Source: Parapristionchus giblindavisi (taxonomy: Eukaryota > Nematoda > Chromadorea > Rhabditida > Diplogasteridae). Taken from it: a stretch of 64,000 nt of DNA. This document shows positions 26,824-37,474 of this stretch, one piece after another. The notes below the pieces were generated by a model. That model did not search any database, was not told the DNA's origin, and was given only the letters and a program-made list of their open reading frames with translations. The translations under genes were made by a program, and so were the position numbers. Where the stretch lies: the NCBI GenBank assembly GCA_943737045.1, contig CALSFV010000051.1, positions 372,001 through 436,000 of the forward strand. Direction: 5' to 3'. The stretch's first letter is position 1. The number at the start of each line of letters is the position of its first letter.

Positions 26824-28397
26824 TCTTTCCTCGACTAGATTTAAATTTTTATTTATGACACCATTAATCAAAGTTCGACATGTCCTTCTTGACTTGCACC
26901 GTACGGAGTGGACTGCAACAGAAACGTATCACCAACCAGGGATGTGCGAAAAAAGATTTTCGAAAAAAATTCGAAAAACGAAAAATTTTCGAATTTTTAT
27001 TTCGAAAATATCGAAAAAATCGAAAAAAATATTTAAACAATGTTTTCTCTTTCAAAACCATCAACAGGCTAAATTTTACTATTGATATAATGTAAACGCA
27101 AGAATTCCAACTGTGTGTTTCTTAATTGAAGCTGCTTACATGATAAAATATATACTTTGGTCGAGCGAAGTTGTCTTTTTTTTTCAAAAAAAAATAATTT
27201 TTTTCCAAAAATGTCATAATGTTTTTGAAAATTTGTGCTTTTTTCGTAAAAAATATTATCCGATTTTTTCGAATTATTTTCGAAAGATTTTTCGTCGAAA
27301 AACTTTTTCGAGAAAGTATCGAAAAATCAAAAAAATCGAAGAATCGAAAAACGAAAAATGCACATCCCTGTCACCAACTACCCCAGTCAATGAAGCCAAG
27401 GACGAAGTGTCCCATAACAGTCTTCTCCTGGTATCGTCATTTCAAGAACAACCATTTTTCTTTGGTTGAAAACCCAAGGTCATAACGTCCTACCAGCTAA
27501 AATGAAGGCCTGGTTCTTCGAACTGACAGAAGTTGGCCGAAGCAGAGTTTGTGATACCTGGAGCAGACAAATTGGTACTCCAGGATCCACTCTCCATCAC
27601 ATCATCATTCGGTCTTCCCTTCGACCAAGGGCATCTTAATTGATTCCTCATGTGCTCTCGGTCCTATTCTCAAAACAGCTCAAAAACCGAGTCGACATCT
27701 CCACTTCAAATCTCGGCCGTTCCCGATCCACTGATTGGGTGATGTATATTGTCTACCAAGTTGCTAAGTGGGTCTCGCACGACAACCCTGATATAATGAT
27801 GGAATGGCTGCCCGCCTGAAAGGATGCTAAAACCGCCCCTAAACCCAATCCGAATGGAATGAAAGAGTCGCACTCATTCTTCCTCTGCTTTCTTGGTGTG
27901 GTTTATTACGAACTGCTACCTGATTGGCAGATTGTTAACACTAATGCCTTATGCAAACAACTACAGGAGATGTAGGGCTCAGTCCTTTTCAGCCACTTTA
28001 TGTGAGGAAAAACATTGTTTTTAATGAACAGCGCAAGGACACATCACTCTAACAAGACGCAGATCAAACTGAAGAATTTAGATATTGGCTGACTTCCCTA
28101 TCCGCTGTATCCCCCCGAAATATCCCATTGTGATAGCCACGCTTTCCGATCTCTCTAGCACTGCTGCAGAGGGAAAACCTTCCATAGGCTGACCGATGAG
28201 AAACGCGAGATCGACCTTTGGATTGCCTCGCTCCCTAATGAGTTCTGCCAGAACGGTGTCATGCAGTTGCATACTAGATGGAGGACAGTTGTTCATAAAC
28301 GTGGACAGTATGTCAGCATTTGAATGTAGGTGCTTCGTTTGTTATTCGAAAAAATATGAAGTATGAAAAAAGTGCAAAGACTTTTGGCACACCCTAA
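26824..28397 (+). pseudogene. Decayed mariner transposon at the start of unit B
   Basis: Transposase remnant on the + strand, in pieces. Near 26858 KVRHVLLDLHRTEWTATETY is mariner N-terminal; near 27425 comes FKNNHFSLVENPRS. GVVYYELLPDWQIVNTNALC is near 27897. The stretch NSARTHHSNKTQIKLK lies near 28025, LPYPLYPPEI near 28095, and LHTRWRTVVHKRGQYV near 28265. Stops and frameshifts interrupt it, and the acidic residues expected in the HDNARPH and YSPDL motifs are lost. The right end is CTTTTGGCACACCCTAA near 28381-28397; the left end is not clear. A hAT MITE is inserted in its N-terminal part. It splits intron sequence homologous to 11716-12455. Confidence 0.85.
26937..27370. mobile_element. 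hAT-type MITE, 434 bp, nested in mariner remnant
   Basis: Ends CAGGGATGTGCG / GCACATCCCTG with perfect 8 bp duplication TCACCAAC (26929-26936, 27371-27378). The interior is rich in TCGAAAAA and its inverse. Removing it rejoins two neighbouring stretches of the mariner N-terminus. Confidence 0.93.
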
Positions 28398-29051
<654 letters not shown>

Positions 29052-29058
29052 TAATTGA

Positions 29059-29265
<207 letters not shown>

Positions 29266-29351
29266 TAGCTTTGGAGAATATGAATTATAGTATTATCCTT
29301 ATCTGGTAGCAGTGGAAAAGAACGGTACAAAATATAGTGACATACGGGAGT

Positions 29352-29495
29352 CATACATTGTCGGCCCTCTCACAGGATTGTTTTATATGGATTTTTTAAA
29401 AATCGTTATTTTTTCGATTAAATTCTAATCTTTTCCGTAAAAATATGCCGTATTTATTGTTCGATCCTCGGATTATGAGGGCATGAAAATGTATG
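29352..29495. mobile_element. MITE family X1, diverged, unit B
   Basis: CATACATTGTCGGCCCTC to GAGGGCATGAAAATGTATG in the intron before the EEIFDSIV exon. Unit A has no such element in this intron (13563-13758). Confidence 0.7.
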
Positions 29496-29530
29496 ATATT
29501 TTATTTTATTACAATAAACGTACATGATGA

Positions 29531-29641
<111 letters not shown>

Positions 29642-29913
29642 TGATCTTCTTTGGTCTTTGTCCGGTGATTAAAGACTTATTACTGTACTGTTTCAGCTGA
29701 TGCGCAAAACACCCGAGAAGCGCATAGGCAATGGCGAGAAGGACGCGGCCGAGGTGCAGAGTCAGCGATTCTTCAAGGTAATTGATGGTTTTTTGTGTTT
29801 ATGTTTTTGTGTACGCTCTTATACCACTATTCTATTAAAACTAGTAGATTTTATGAGTTGCACACGTGACATGAATCCGACAGGATTGGAGTAGCTTTTC
29901 TTTCTTGTCTCTA

Positions 29914-30817
29914 CAGTGCGGGACATAATGATATGACACCCCTAAAATTTTGGGATTCTGGTCGAATTTTGAATGGAATTCAAAAGCGGTATATAAAATT
30001 TGTATCCACTCCTTGGAAAACTGAGGTAGCCCACGTATGAGGAAATTCAATTTCAGGGTCAACGAGAAAATAATGATTTTTCGAAATTTTAACGGGACAT
30101 AATGATATGACACCCTGATTTTTTCATGAGATATGCCGCCCATCTCCTTCCCCTCCAGCAGGATGAACTATATGGAGTATCTGGTAATGCACCAGATTAC
30201 CCTCGTTCCGTTCATGAGGAACAGCCGTGCCTGATCTCCCAGAAAAAAAGGAGACTCCATCGCCACCAACACCCCTCAAAACCATTGTTCACAGTCAATA
30301 ATTTCCCAATTCTTCCATGCCTTACGGGCAGGCAACCTCGATGTAAACCCCATGTAGATCATGAGAGGCATATTTGTTAGTCGTGTGTACAAGAACAACA
30401 AACAGTATGCATCCGTTGCCTAGTTGAAGGATGCCATAAAAAATTAGTGTGACGGCATCGAGCCTTAAGTGATTTCTGCCCTCTATGGAAGCATGCCCAT
30501 TCGGATCTTAGGTCCAATGAAGAGGAAGGGCCACAACATTGATTACTAACCTGTTGTTGGTCCATTACTGTTATGCTGAAGTTTGAAAATAATAATATCT
30601 TATGAAAAAAAATCAGGGTGTCATATCATTATGTCCCGTTAAAATTTCGAAAATTCATTATTTTCTCGTTGACCGGGAAATTGAATTTCCTCATACGTGG
30701 GCTACCTCAGTTTTCCAAGGAGTGGATACAAATTTTATATACCGCTTTTGAATTCCATTCAAAATTCGACCAGAATCCCAAAATTTTAGGGGTGTCATAT
30801 CATTATGTCCCGCACTG
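29914..30817. mobile_element. Tc1/mariner-type element, 904 bp, unit B only
   Basis: Ends CAGTGCGGGACATAATG and inverse, flanked by TA (29912-29913, 30818-30819). Arms of about 205 bp carry GGGACATAATGATATGACACC twice each. Unit A has the empty site TTTTCTATCATGTATTG with the target TA at 14440-14441. Confidence 0.92.
30126..30545 (+). pseudogene. Tc1-family transposase C-terminal remnant
   Basis: Between the inverted arms, + strand, fragments of the transposase end are readable: ITLVPFMRNSRA, SQSIISQFFHALRAGNLDV, RGIFVSRVYKNNKQYASVA, LKDAIKN and ALYGSMPIRILGPMKRKG, separated by stops. This is the pattern of the Tc1 C-terminus; the first catalytic part is absent. Confidence 0.72.
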
Positions 30818-31135
30818 TATCATGTATTGTGTGCCTTTTTTTCTTTTCTGTTTGTATTCATTAGTGGTACGGGTATATTGGCACATGTTCCATATATGTA
30901 CAACTACAGATTCAGTATTATTATGACTTATACTACTGGGGTCGCTATCGGAAAAAGTTTCTGTATACATTGATCGTTGGATCATTCATATTGAATCATA
31001 TCTTGATATTGAATCTTTTGATAGTGAATATTGAATGATCTTTCTTTTTCCAGCACATCAGCTGGGATTGGGATAAATTGCTTGCGAAGAAGCTCAAGCC
31101 GCCGTTCGTGCCCACTATCGTATGTTTTGTTTTGC

Positions 31136-31294
<159 letters not shown>

Positions 31295-31617
31295 GGTAAT
31301 AATAATGTCATTTATTCAAGGAAATTTATGGGGGAAGTAGGCAAGAGTAGTTTTTTGTAACCCAGTGATTCCTGGTTTCACAACTTTATCATAGCAAGTG
31401 ATTTGTCTAAGGCTATCAATCCTCCCGTGCTGCATTCACCGTATGACAAAAACATAAGACCATATTTACGAAAACGTTCCGTCCCTGTATCTCGTATCGT
31501 TTAGTGCTAAAATATCCCATGGTTACCGAATAGAGGGGATAGATTAGCCTAACCAAGCCGTATTATCGATTTTGTGTTTTTGTAAACATAAAATCGGAAA
31601 AAAAGGTAGTGAACAAT

Positions 31618-31808
31618 CATACATTGCCATTCCCTCGCAGTGCGAGGATTGACCCACTATATAAGGCCCATTTTAGGCCACTTGATAAAAAATTAAGCTA
31701 AAAACGACGATTTTTAGGCGAAAATAACGAATTTTGTGAATCAACCCACCTTATTCGAGAATTGACCCACTATATAAATATAGACGGCGAGGGTACCGAA
31801 AATGTATG
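31618..31808. mobile_element. MITE family X1, 191 bp, unit B only
   Basis: CATACATTGCCATTCCCTCG to GGGTACCGAAAATGTATG, flanked by the 9 bp duplication GTGAACAAT (31609-31617, 31809-31817). Units C and D have the unfilled site GTGAACGAT. The B-to-C offset changes by exactly 200 bp here (191 + 9). Confidence 0.95.
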
Positions 31809-32139
31809 GTGAACAATGCAATCCTCCTGGATAAAAGATGATGCAATCGTGTGGGGGATATGTTCCTAGAATGCTTTTTATATTCGAGTTGACCATGAAT
31901 GGTATTATGAATGAAGTGCGAAGCTCTAAAGCATCGTCTATCTAGAAGTGTATGTATGTAATGTTAATATTTTGACTTTGCAGAAGAACATGGAGGACGT
32001 GTCCAACTTTGACGACGAATTCACGAATGAGAAGCCGCGATTCTCTTCGGCCAAGGTACGGTAGCTTTGGGCAATTTGTTTTTTTTGATCTACATATTGA
32101 TTGAAATATCGATTAATTGTCGAATTGAAATATCGATTA

Positions 32140-32217
32140 CATACATTTTCGGTACCCTCGCCGGTTATTTTTATATAGTGGGTCAATCCTCGCATTGCGC
32201 GGGCATGAAAATGTATG
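32140..32217. mobile_element. MITE X1 internal-deletion form, 78 bp, unit B
   Basis: CATACATTTTCGGTACCC to GGGCATGAAAATGTATG at the site where unit A carries a 189 bp form. Confidence 0.85.
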
Positions 32218-32352
32218 GTATTGATTGGAATATCGATTAGTTGGCTACAGTAATCAAATGCGTTTTCGTTTCAGGACAAGCGGGTGATCACGACCGCCGA
32301 CCAGACGCAGTTCCGCGACTTTGACTTCTCCCTGATCGCTGAAAGATTTTGA

Positions 32353-33950
32353 ATTTTGAATTTCCCGCCCTTCCCTGATTCAGGGAATCGATTGCAACCT
32401 TGTACAGTATATGCTATTCTTATTGATCTGCACCCGTCTCTAGCGCCTACTTCACACACACCACTCACTCGATTACTACTGTGGTCACGATTCGATATAT
32501 ACATTGTCTTACTGTATCATGTATCATTATTGATTTATTGATTTTTTGTATCAGTCCGCACTCCCCAACTCATTTCTCTACCATCTCTTTCCTCCTGCTC
32601 ACGCGAAACCCGTGCAATATCTCTACCCAAAATTGTGCTCTTCTAGATTTTTCTCATTCTTCTCCTCTCCGCTTTCTGCCGTTTCCCAATCTACTGCACC
32701 ACCACGTACACCCCACACGCGTATTCTACGATTGCTCCGTTGTAGCCCCCCCCCCTCCCCCTCTTCTTTTGCCTTTATTTATTAATTAAGCCTTCCCAGA
32801 CCAATCAATAATCAGCAATATAGTTTCTATACGATCTGTGCATTTACCATATAATCAATCATTGCTCACACACACTGTCTCGACCCTCGATATATGCCAT
32901 CACTTTTGGTATTAAGCGCTCTAACCACACGCACCCGCATACGCTCCCTCCGCACCACCCATTACACCACACACCATGGATATTCGTTCTACGTACGCTT
33001 ACATGTCTAGCCATGCCTCTGACATTAGAAATTGAATCAAATATATACTATCATTAATCCCCAAATATCATCATAATCACTTCATTGCTCCAATTAGGCT
33101 AATCTACGCGCATACAAGTCTTATACTCTTACTATGGCCAACGAACCCCACGCATTTTATTAGAATTTTTAAATATTATTCCGTTCAGCTTGTTCTGTTA
33201 ATTACGCCCTGTCCCACGTCCCCAGAACCTCTTCGAGTATTTGTGATATATCTCACTCGTTCGATCAATCGATATTTGTAAATCCACCGTCCAGATCCCA
33301 GTTGCAATGTGTGTGTGTACTGTGCCTATTTGTCTCTCAAATCAATCAATAACTTCTCTATCACTATTCAACCAACCAATCAATCAATCAATAGCCCACT
33401 CGCCCTACCGTATACCGCATCGCACCGCACACTCACTCCTCTGTACCAGTAGCAGCAATTATTCTATTTGTCTTCCGCCTCGTAATCTAGTAGTTGTTGG
33501 TTCCCCCCCCATCCTTTGCTAATCACACACTTATCAATCGATATTGCGTGCTACAGTAGCCTGATTAACTGTCCAACGATAATAGAGATTACTGTATTCA
33601 ATTACTCGCAATCAATCAATACTCTCCCTACCCTCGATTACAGTATTCCCAATGTTTTTGATCAGTTCTATCTTTTGTTCATTTCATACCTTGTAGCCGT
33701 ATCACTTTCTCTAACTGTCTAAAGTGCCAATATATTTGCGTCCCCTCTTCTCTTTCTCTCTTTTCTCTCTCTCTCTCTTTGCTTCTACTCAATCGATCGA
33801 TATATCTCGCTACTAGGTCCCGAGCGGAAATTGAAGAATATATGTATTGTAGCTACCGTATACCCTGAGACCCATCTTTCTCTGCTTGTCTGTGTACGCT
33901 AGGGCGCGAACTACTACTGTGTGTAATAAAGAATTTACTGAATATCGATT
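32353..33950 (+). other. PKN-type 3' UTR, unit B
   Basis: Matches 16019-17590 along its whole length with small indels. AATAAA lies at 33925-33930. No supported coding sequence. Confidence 0.65.
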
Positions 33951-34123
33951 TGTTGGATGATCTGTGACAGTGAATAATCAATCGTTGGTTTCTCAAATTA
34001 AAGTCAAACGTCTCAAGTAGACTTCTTGTGAAGCAAAATTGTTGTCTGCGTGATCTTTGATCTCGATTGCTGGTCTTTGAACTTTATTTATGCTGATCTT
34101 TGATCTCTGCAGTCGTTGAGGCG
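33951..34123 (+). promoter_or_regulatory. Shortened intercistronic region with acceptor, unit B
   Basis: Same layout as unit A, ending in GATCTCTGCAG at 34112 and 11 bases before the ATG. Compared with units C and D, 112 bp are missing after ATCAATCGTTG, so the poly(A)-signal-to-acceptor distance is only about 182 bp. Confidence 0.5.
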
Positions 34124-36223
34124 ATGAGCAGCATCGTGCAAGAGGACGAGGAAAACCCGCAAATGAGCACGACAAAGTTCTTCGTGAGTTGTGCCACTCA
34201 TTTACTAGGCACTATGTCGAATGAGAACCGATGAATTCCATGCGATTTACTAATATTCAATTTAATCCTCTTCCTTGTAATATGACACGATTAAGATACG
34301 ATATAAACGTATAATTAAGGCAATACAATGAAATGTAGAAGCGAGAGATAATTTAGTAAATGAAAATCGATTTTTTCAATAGAACGCAACGTGATAAGAG
34401 AATAGCCAACAACACAAAAGAGTGCATACAATGTTTTTGAAAGCATTCCGTAAGCTAATTTTACTCTCTTTATCGGCAATGCACTCTCTCGGAGAGATAA
34501 AGAAAGCGATAGAGTATGGCCAGAGCGGAGAGTTTCGAGTCAGCTCGTTGTGATGCTTTAAATCTCGTAGTCATTGAAGTCAAGCGAAGTGTTCGATAAG
34601 TAATATTCAATCAATATTATTTGCAGATCTTCAAGGATCCTGATCCGGGTTTCAGCCAGACCGCCATCTCTGTCTTCACCAACTTTATCCTCTCCAACAT
34701 GCTGCTGTTCGGCGTGACCGGCAATGCGAAGATGGCGTAGTGCGTTAGCCTTCTATTCTCCTTCTCATATTATATCTTCGATGGAAAATTGTGAATCATC
34801 AACCTGGCCAGGAATAGAATTTGTTCAAAATTCCTTCGAGCGTAAGAAGTTTAAGGCTGAATGTTCTACTCTCAACTGTCCTTGAATTCTTGCTTTTTGT
34901 AAAACCAAAATCTGGCCAAAAAAGGTGTAATTATTGTATACTTTAAATTCAGAGAATTTTGTTTTTCAGTCTAACCTCGATGGTGACCATTCCGGTCTCG
35001 GCGATTATGTGTGTGCGCGACTCGAATGTGGACTACGAGAAGTGGAAGGAGATGCGGTTGCTCAAGTTGAAGGGAATCCCCGATAGGCACGATCATATAT
35101 TTTTGTTCAACTCACATTTTCAGATCTTTAAACTGACCTATAATTGCTATAAACTGGCATTATTTCTCTAAAATTCCTCGTTTTTCGCTTCTCTCTCTCT
35201 TTGTCTCAGAAATATGCAACTAGTGACCCTTTTTTTTATAAGCCAGCCAATTTATAAACTGACCCGTAAACGATGTGGGTGGTCGATAATATATGAGGCC
35301 GTTTGCGAGAAAGTCGAACAAGGTCCGGCACATCAATTTTTCGAAAACCTGCGAGAAGAGGTTTTCGAGGATGCTGATGACGATGGACATGTTCATTTTG
35401 CACCTGGAGTCCCAATTGAGGCCAGACGGCGTCGCGTTGAAATCGCGTTTTTGGTCATTTCTTGTCGCCTGATGGTGCTAAAATTAACAGACCAATGTTT
35501 CCGGTGTAGAATTTGATGGCGATCACGCCTGTCTAATTCATTTTTCATGAAAAAATTTCACAAGCTTCAAAAATGTAACTTTTCTCAGAGGCAAAAGTGT
35601 TCGAGCGACATAGCTAGATCGGATCGGAATTACCAGAGAGAGGAAACTATCTATCTGTTGTGAGCGACCAGATTACTTCACAGAAAGTTGATTTTCTCGC
35701 TTTTCCGTTCACCAAAATCGTTGAAATTTTTTCTGTTGCACCCTGAGGTAATTCCGATCCGATCTAGCTATGTCGCTCAGGACACTTTCGCCTCTGAGAA
35801 AAGTTACATTTTTGAAGCTTGTTAAATTTTTTTTCATGAAAAAAATGAATTAGACAGGCGTGATCGCCATCAAATTCTACACCGGAAACATTGATCTGTT
35901 AATTTTAGCACCATCAGGCGACAAGAAATGACCAAAAACGCGATTTCAACGCGACGCCGTCCGGTGACTCCAGGTGCAAAATGAACATGCCCATCGTCAT
36001 CAGCTCACGCAGGTTTTCGAAAAATTGATGTACCGGACCCCAGTCACTCTTGCTCTACTCTCTCGCAAACGGCCTCATATGGGTGCGGAATTTTTGGGCT
36101 TTTTGGCTGGGTCTCTGCTAAAATCAATTAAATAAATCGATATTTTGCAGATTTCTCCCGTACCGCTGCAAGTACGACTGGACGGATTACGACAGAAGGA
36201 AGAATCCTCCCACGATTGATTGA
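34124..36223 (+). CDS. Small two-helix membrane protein, unit B, with GC splice donor
   Basis: Exons 34124-34183, 34627-34739, 34970-35086, 36151-36223, with the same 120-residue product as unit A apart from Val4Ile (MSSIV) and Ala to Val in NVDYEKW. The donor after exon 3 reads GATAG|GCACGA instead of GATAG|GTACGG. If this GC donor fails, translation continues into the intron and ends at 35171 after a 28-residue unrelated tail, losing FLPYRCKYDW. That intron grew to about 1.06 kb by two element insertions. Exon 4 is identical to unit A. It follows a truncated PKN copy with no visible PKN promoter, so how it is transcribed is unclear. Confidence 0.72.
34440..34560. mobile_element. MITE family Y in small-gene intron 1, unit B
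   Basis: AAGCATTCCGTAAGCTAAT to AGCTCGTTGTGATGCTTT with CTCTCGGAGAG inside. Unit A keeps only a right-side fragment near 18197-18240. Confidence 0.65.
35094..35294. mobile_element. Degenerate MITE X2 in small-gene intron 3, unit B
   Basis: CATATATTTTTGTTCAACTC to GTGGGTGGTCGATAATAT, with AAACTGACCCG inside as in 7851-8078. It begins 8 bp after the GC donor. Confidence 0.55.
35295..36076. mobile_element. Foldback element GAGGCCGTTTGCGAGA, 782 bp, unit B
   Basis: Nearly whole-length inverted arms of about 350 bp (GATCGGATCGGAATTACC vs its inverse near 35746-35765), ends GAGGCCGTTTGCGAGA / TCTCGCAAACGGCCTC, ATAT on each side. The 100-codon open frame over the left arm has no family resemblance and is not called. 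Absent from unit A. Confidence 0.85.
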
Positions 36224-36630
36224 GTGGGCCGGAGTACGGTAGATGAGACGATGCTGTATCGATTGATTGATCATAATTGATTCTCATTTCGCTTTCCTTA
36301 CCGGTAGTGCATAAGTGATGCAAGTGTAGCGTAGGTTTATCTCTGTATCGATTTGTTTGAATAGATTTTTCCCATTTATGGAATCAACTGATTCTCTCAA
36401 TATTATTGATCTTTTGTTGCTGTGTCGTTGTCTGTTATAAATATTGATTGATATATTCTATAAACGCAAAGATGCCTCTCACTCCTACCCATTGCATTTG
36501 ATGGAAATAAAATAAATTCAGATATCTCATCATTGTTATTGGATTATTTGCTGACATTGATATAGTCGTGATCGGTTTTATAGTTTATGATTTCATGTTG
36601 TTTTGTTTGGGGTCCACGGACCCTCAAGAT
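36224..36630. other. Intergenic DNA after the small gene, unit B
   Basis: The first ~200 bp match 19037-19300 (3' UTR-like, CGGTAGATGAGACGATGCTG). No gene. Repeated at 48470-48876 and 60946-61352. Confidence 0.5.
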
Positions 36631-36638
36631 GTTCTCAG

Positions 36639-36905
36639 GTGTTTGAATCCTTGCATGATCCAAGTAAAATTCGTGCAATTAATGGCATGATCATGCATGG
36701 AAAATACTCGAATCATGCATGGATTATCCGTGATCATGCATGGATTCTGTCATTCCATGCATGATCACAGAAAATTCGTGCATGATCACGGAAGATCCAT
36801 GCATGATCACGAACGATGGATATTCCATGCATGATCATGCATGGAATGTCGAATCATGCATGATTATACTTGTATTCGTGATCATGCAAGGATTTCAACA
36901 CCAGA
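36639..36905. mobile_element. MITE family W (ATGCATGATCATGCATGG), 267 bp, unit B
   Basis: Ends GTGTTTGAATCCTTGCATG / CATGCAAGGATTTCAACAC. It is flanked by the 8 bp direct repeat GTTCTCAG (36631-36638, 36906-36913). The interior holds about ten GATCATGCATG-type units in both orientations. Not found in unit A. Confidence 0.75.
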
Positions 36906-36913
36906 GTTCTCAG

Positions 36914-37474
36914 CGGCATATGACTAGGATTGAGGGAGGAATGATATAAAGTGTTTTCACATAAAGTTGCCAACCTGATCTTCGACATCTCTTCCTAAAC
37001 CGACATGGTTCTTTTTCAGAATCGTTACCGTTATAACTGGCGCTTCCTTGTTTTTGCAGTTCAAAAGTCTCGAAAAGTAAAGAAAACCCTCCTCCTTGTC
37101 TCGTTTTCTCTCGCCCTTTTTCTTTTCTTTCAATACATTGGCCATTCGATTGATGGAATGAAATCATGAATCACTTCCCACTTACAATTATGGTTCTCCT
37201 CCTCAAGTTCTAAATAAGTTAATCTTCTCATCGTCAGGACTACCTATTATTGACTTCGTTACAAGCACAGAACATACCTATAATGCATATTTGACATTGA
37301 CATTGAATCAACTTTATCATCTTTAATGGGTGTTTCGTAGCTGGGTTGCCATGAGGTTTCTCCATTCCGAACGATTGTACGATTGAGAGTGCATAAGCTG
37401 CTGTAAACACAGTCTATGATGATAGATAGACAAGATACTTCATTAAATTCTGACTGTATTGAAGGGCAGTACGA
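36914..37474. other. Intergenic DNA, units B-D
   Basis: No gene supported. The part around 37208-37460 (ACTTCGTTACAAGCACAGAAC, TGCTGTAAACACAGTCT) aligns with 20450-20560 of unit A. Repeated at 49160-49720 and 61636-62196. Confidence 0.45.

Noticed and set aside
30126..30380. 84-codon open frame in the Tc1-type element
   Set aside because: It is a different frame from the one that shows transposase C-terminal similarity.
35214..35516. 100-codon open frame (also 47460-47762, 59936-60238)
   Set aside because: It spans an X2 MITE remnant and one arm of a foldback inside an intron.
36740..36949. 69-codon open frame with CMITE repeats (also in C and D)
   Set aside because: Translation of the ATGCATGATCAT palindrome cluster of MITE W; no homologous protein known to me.
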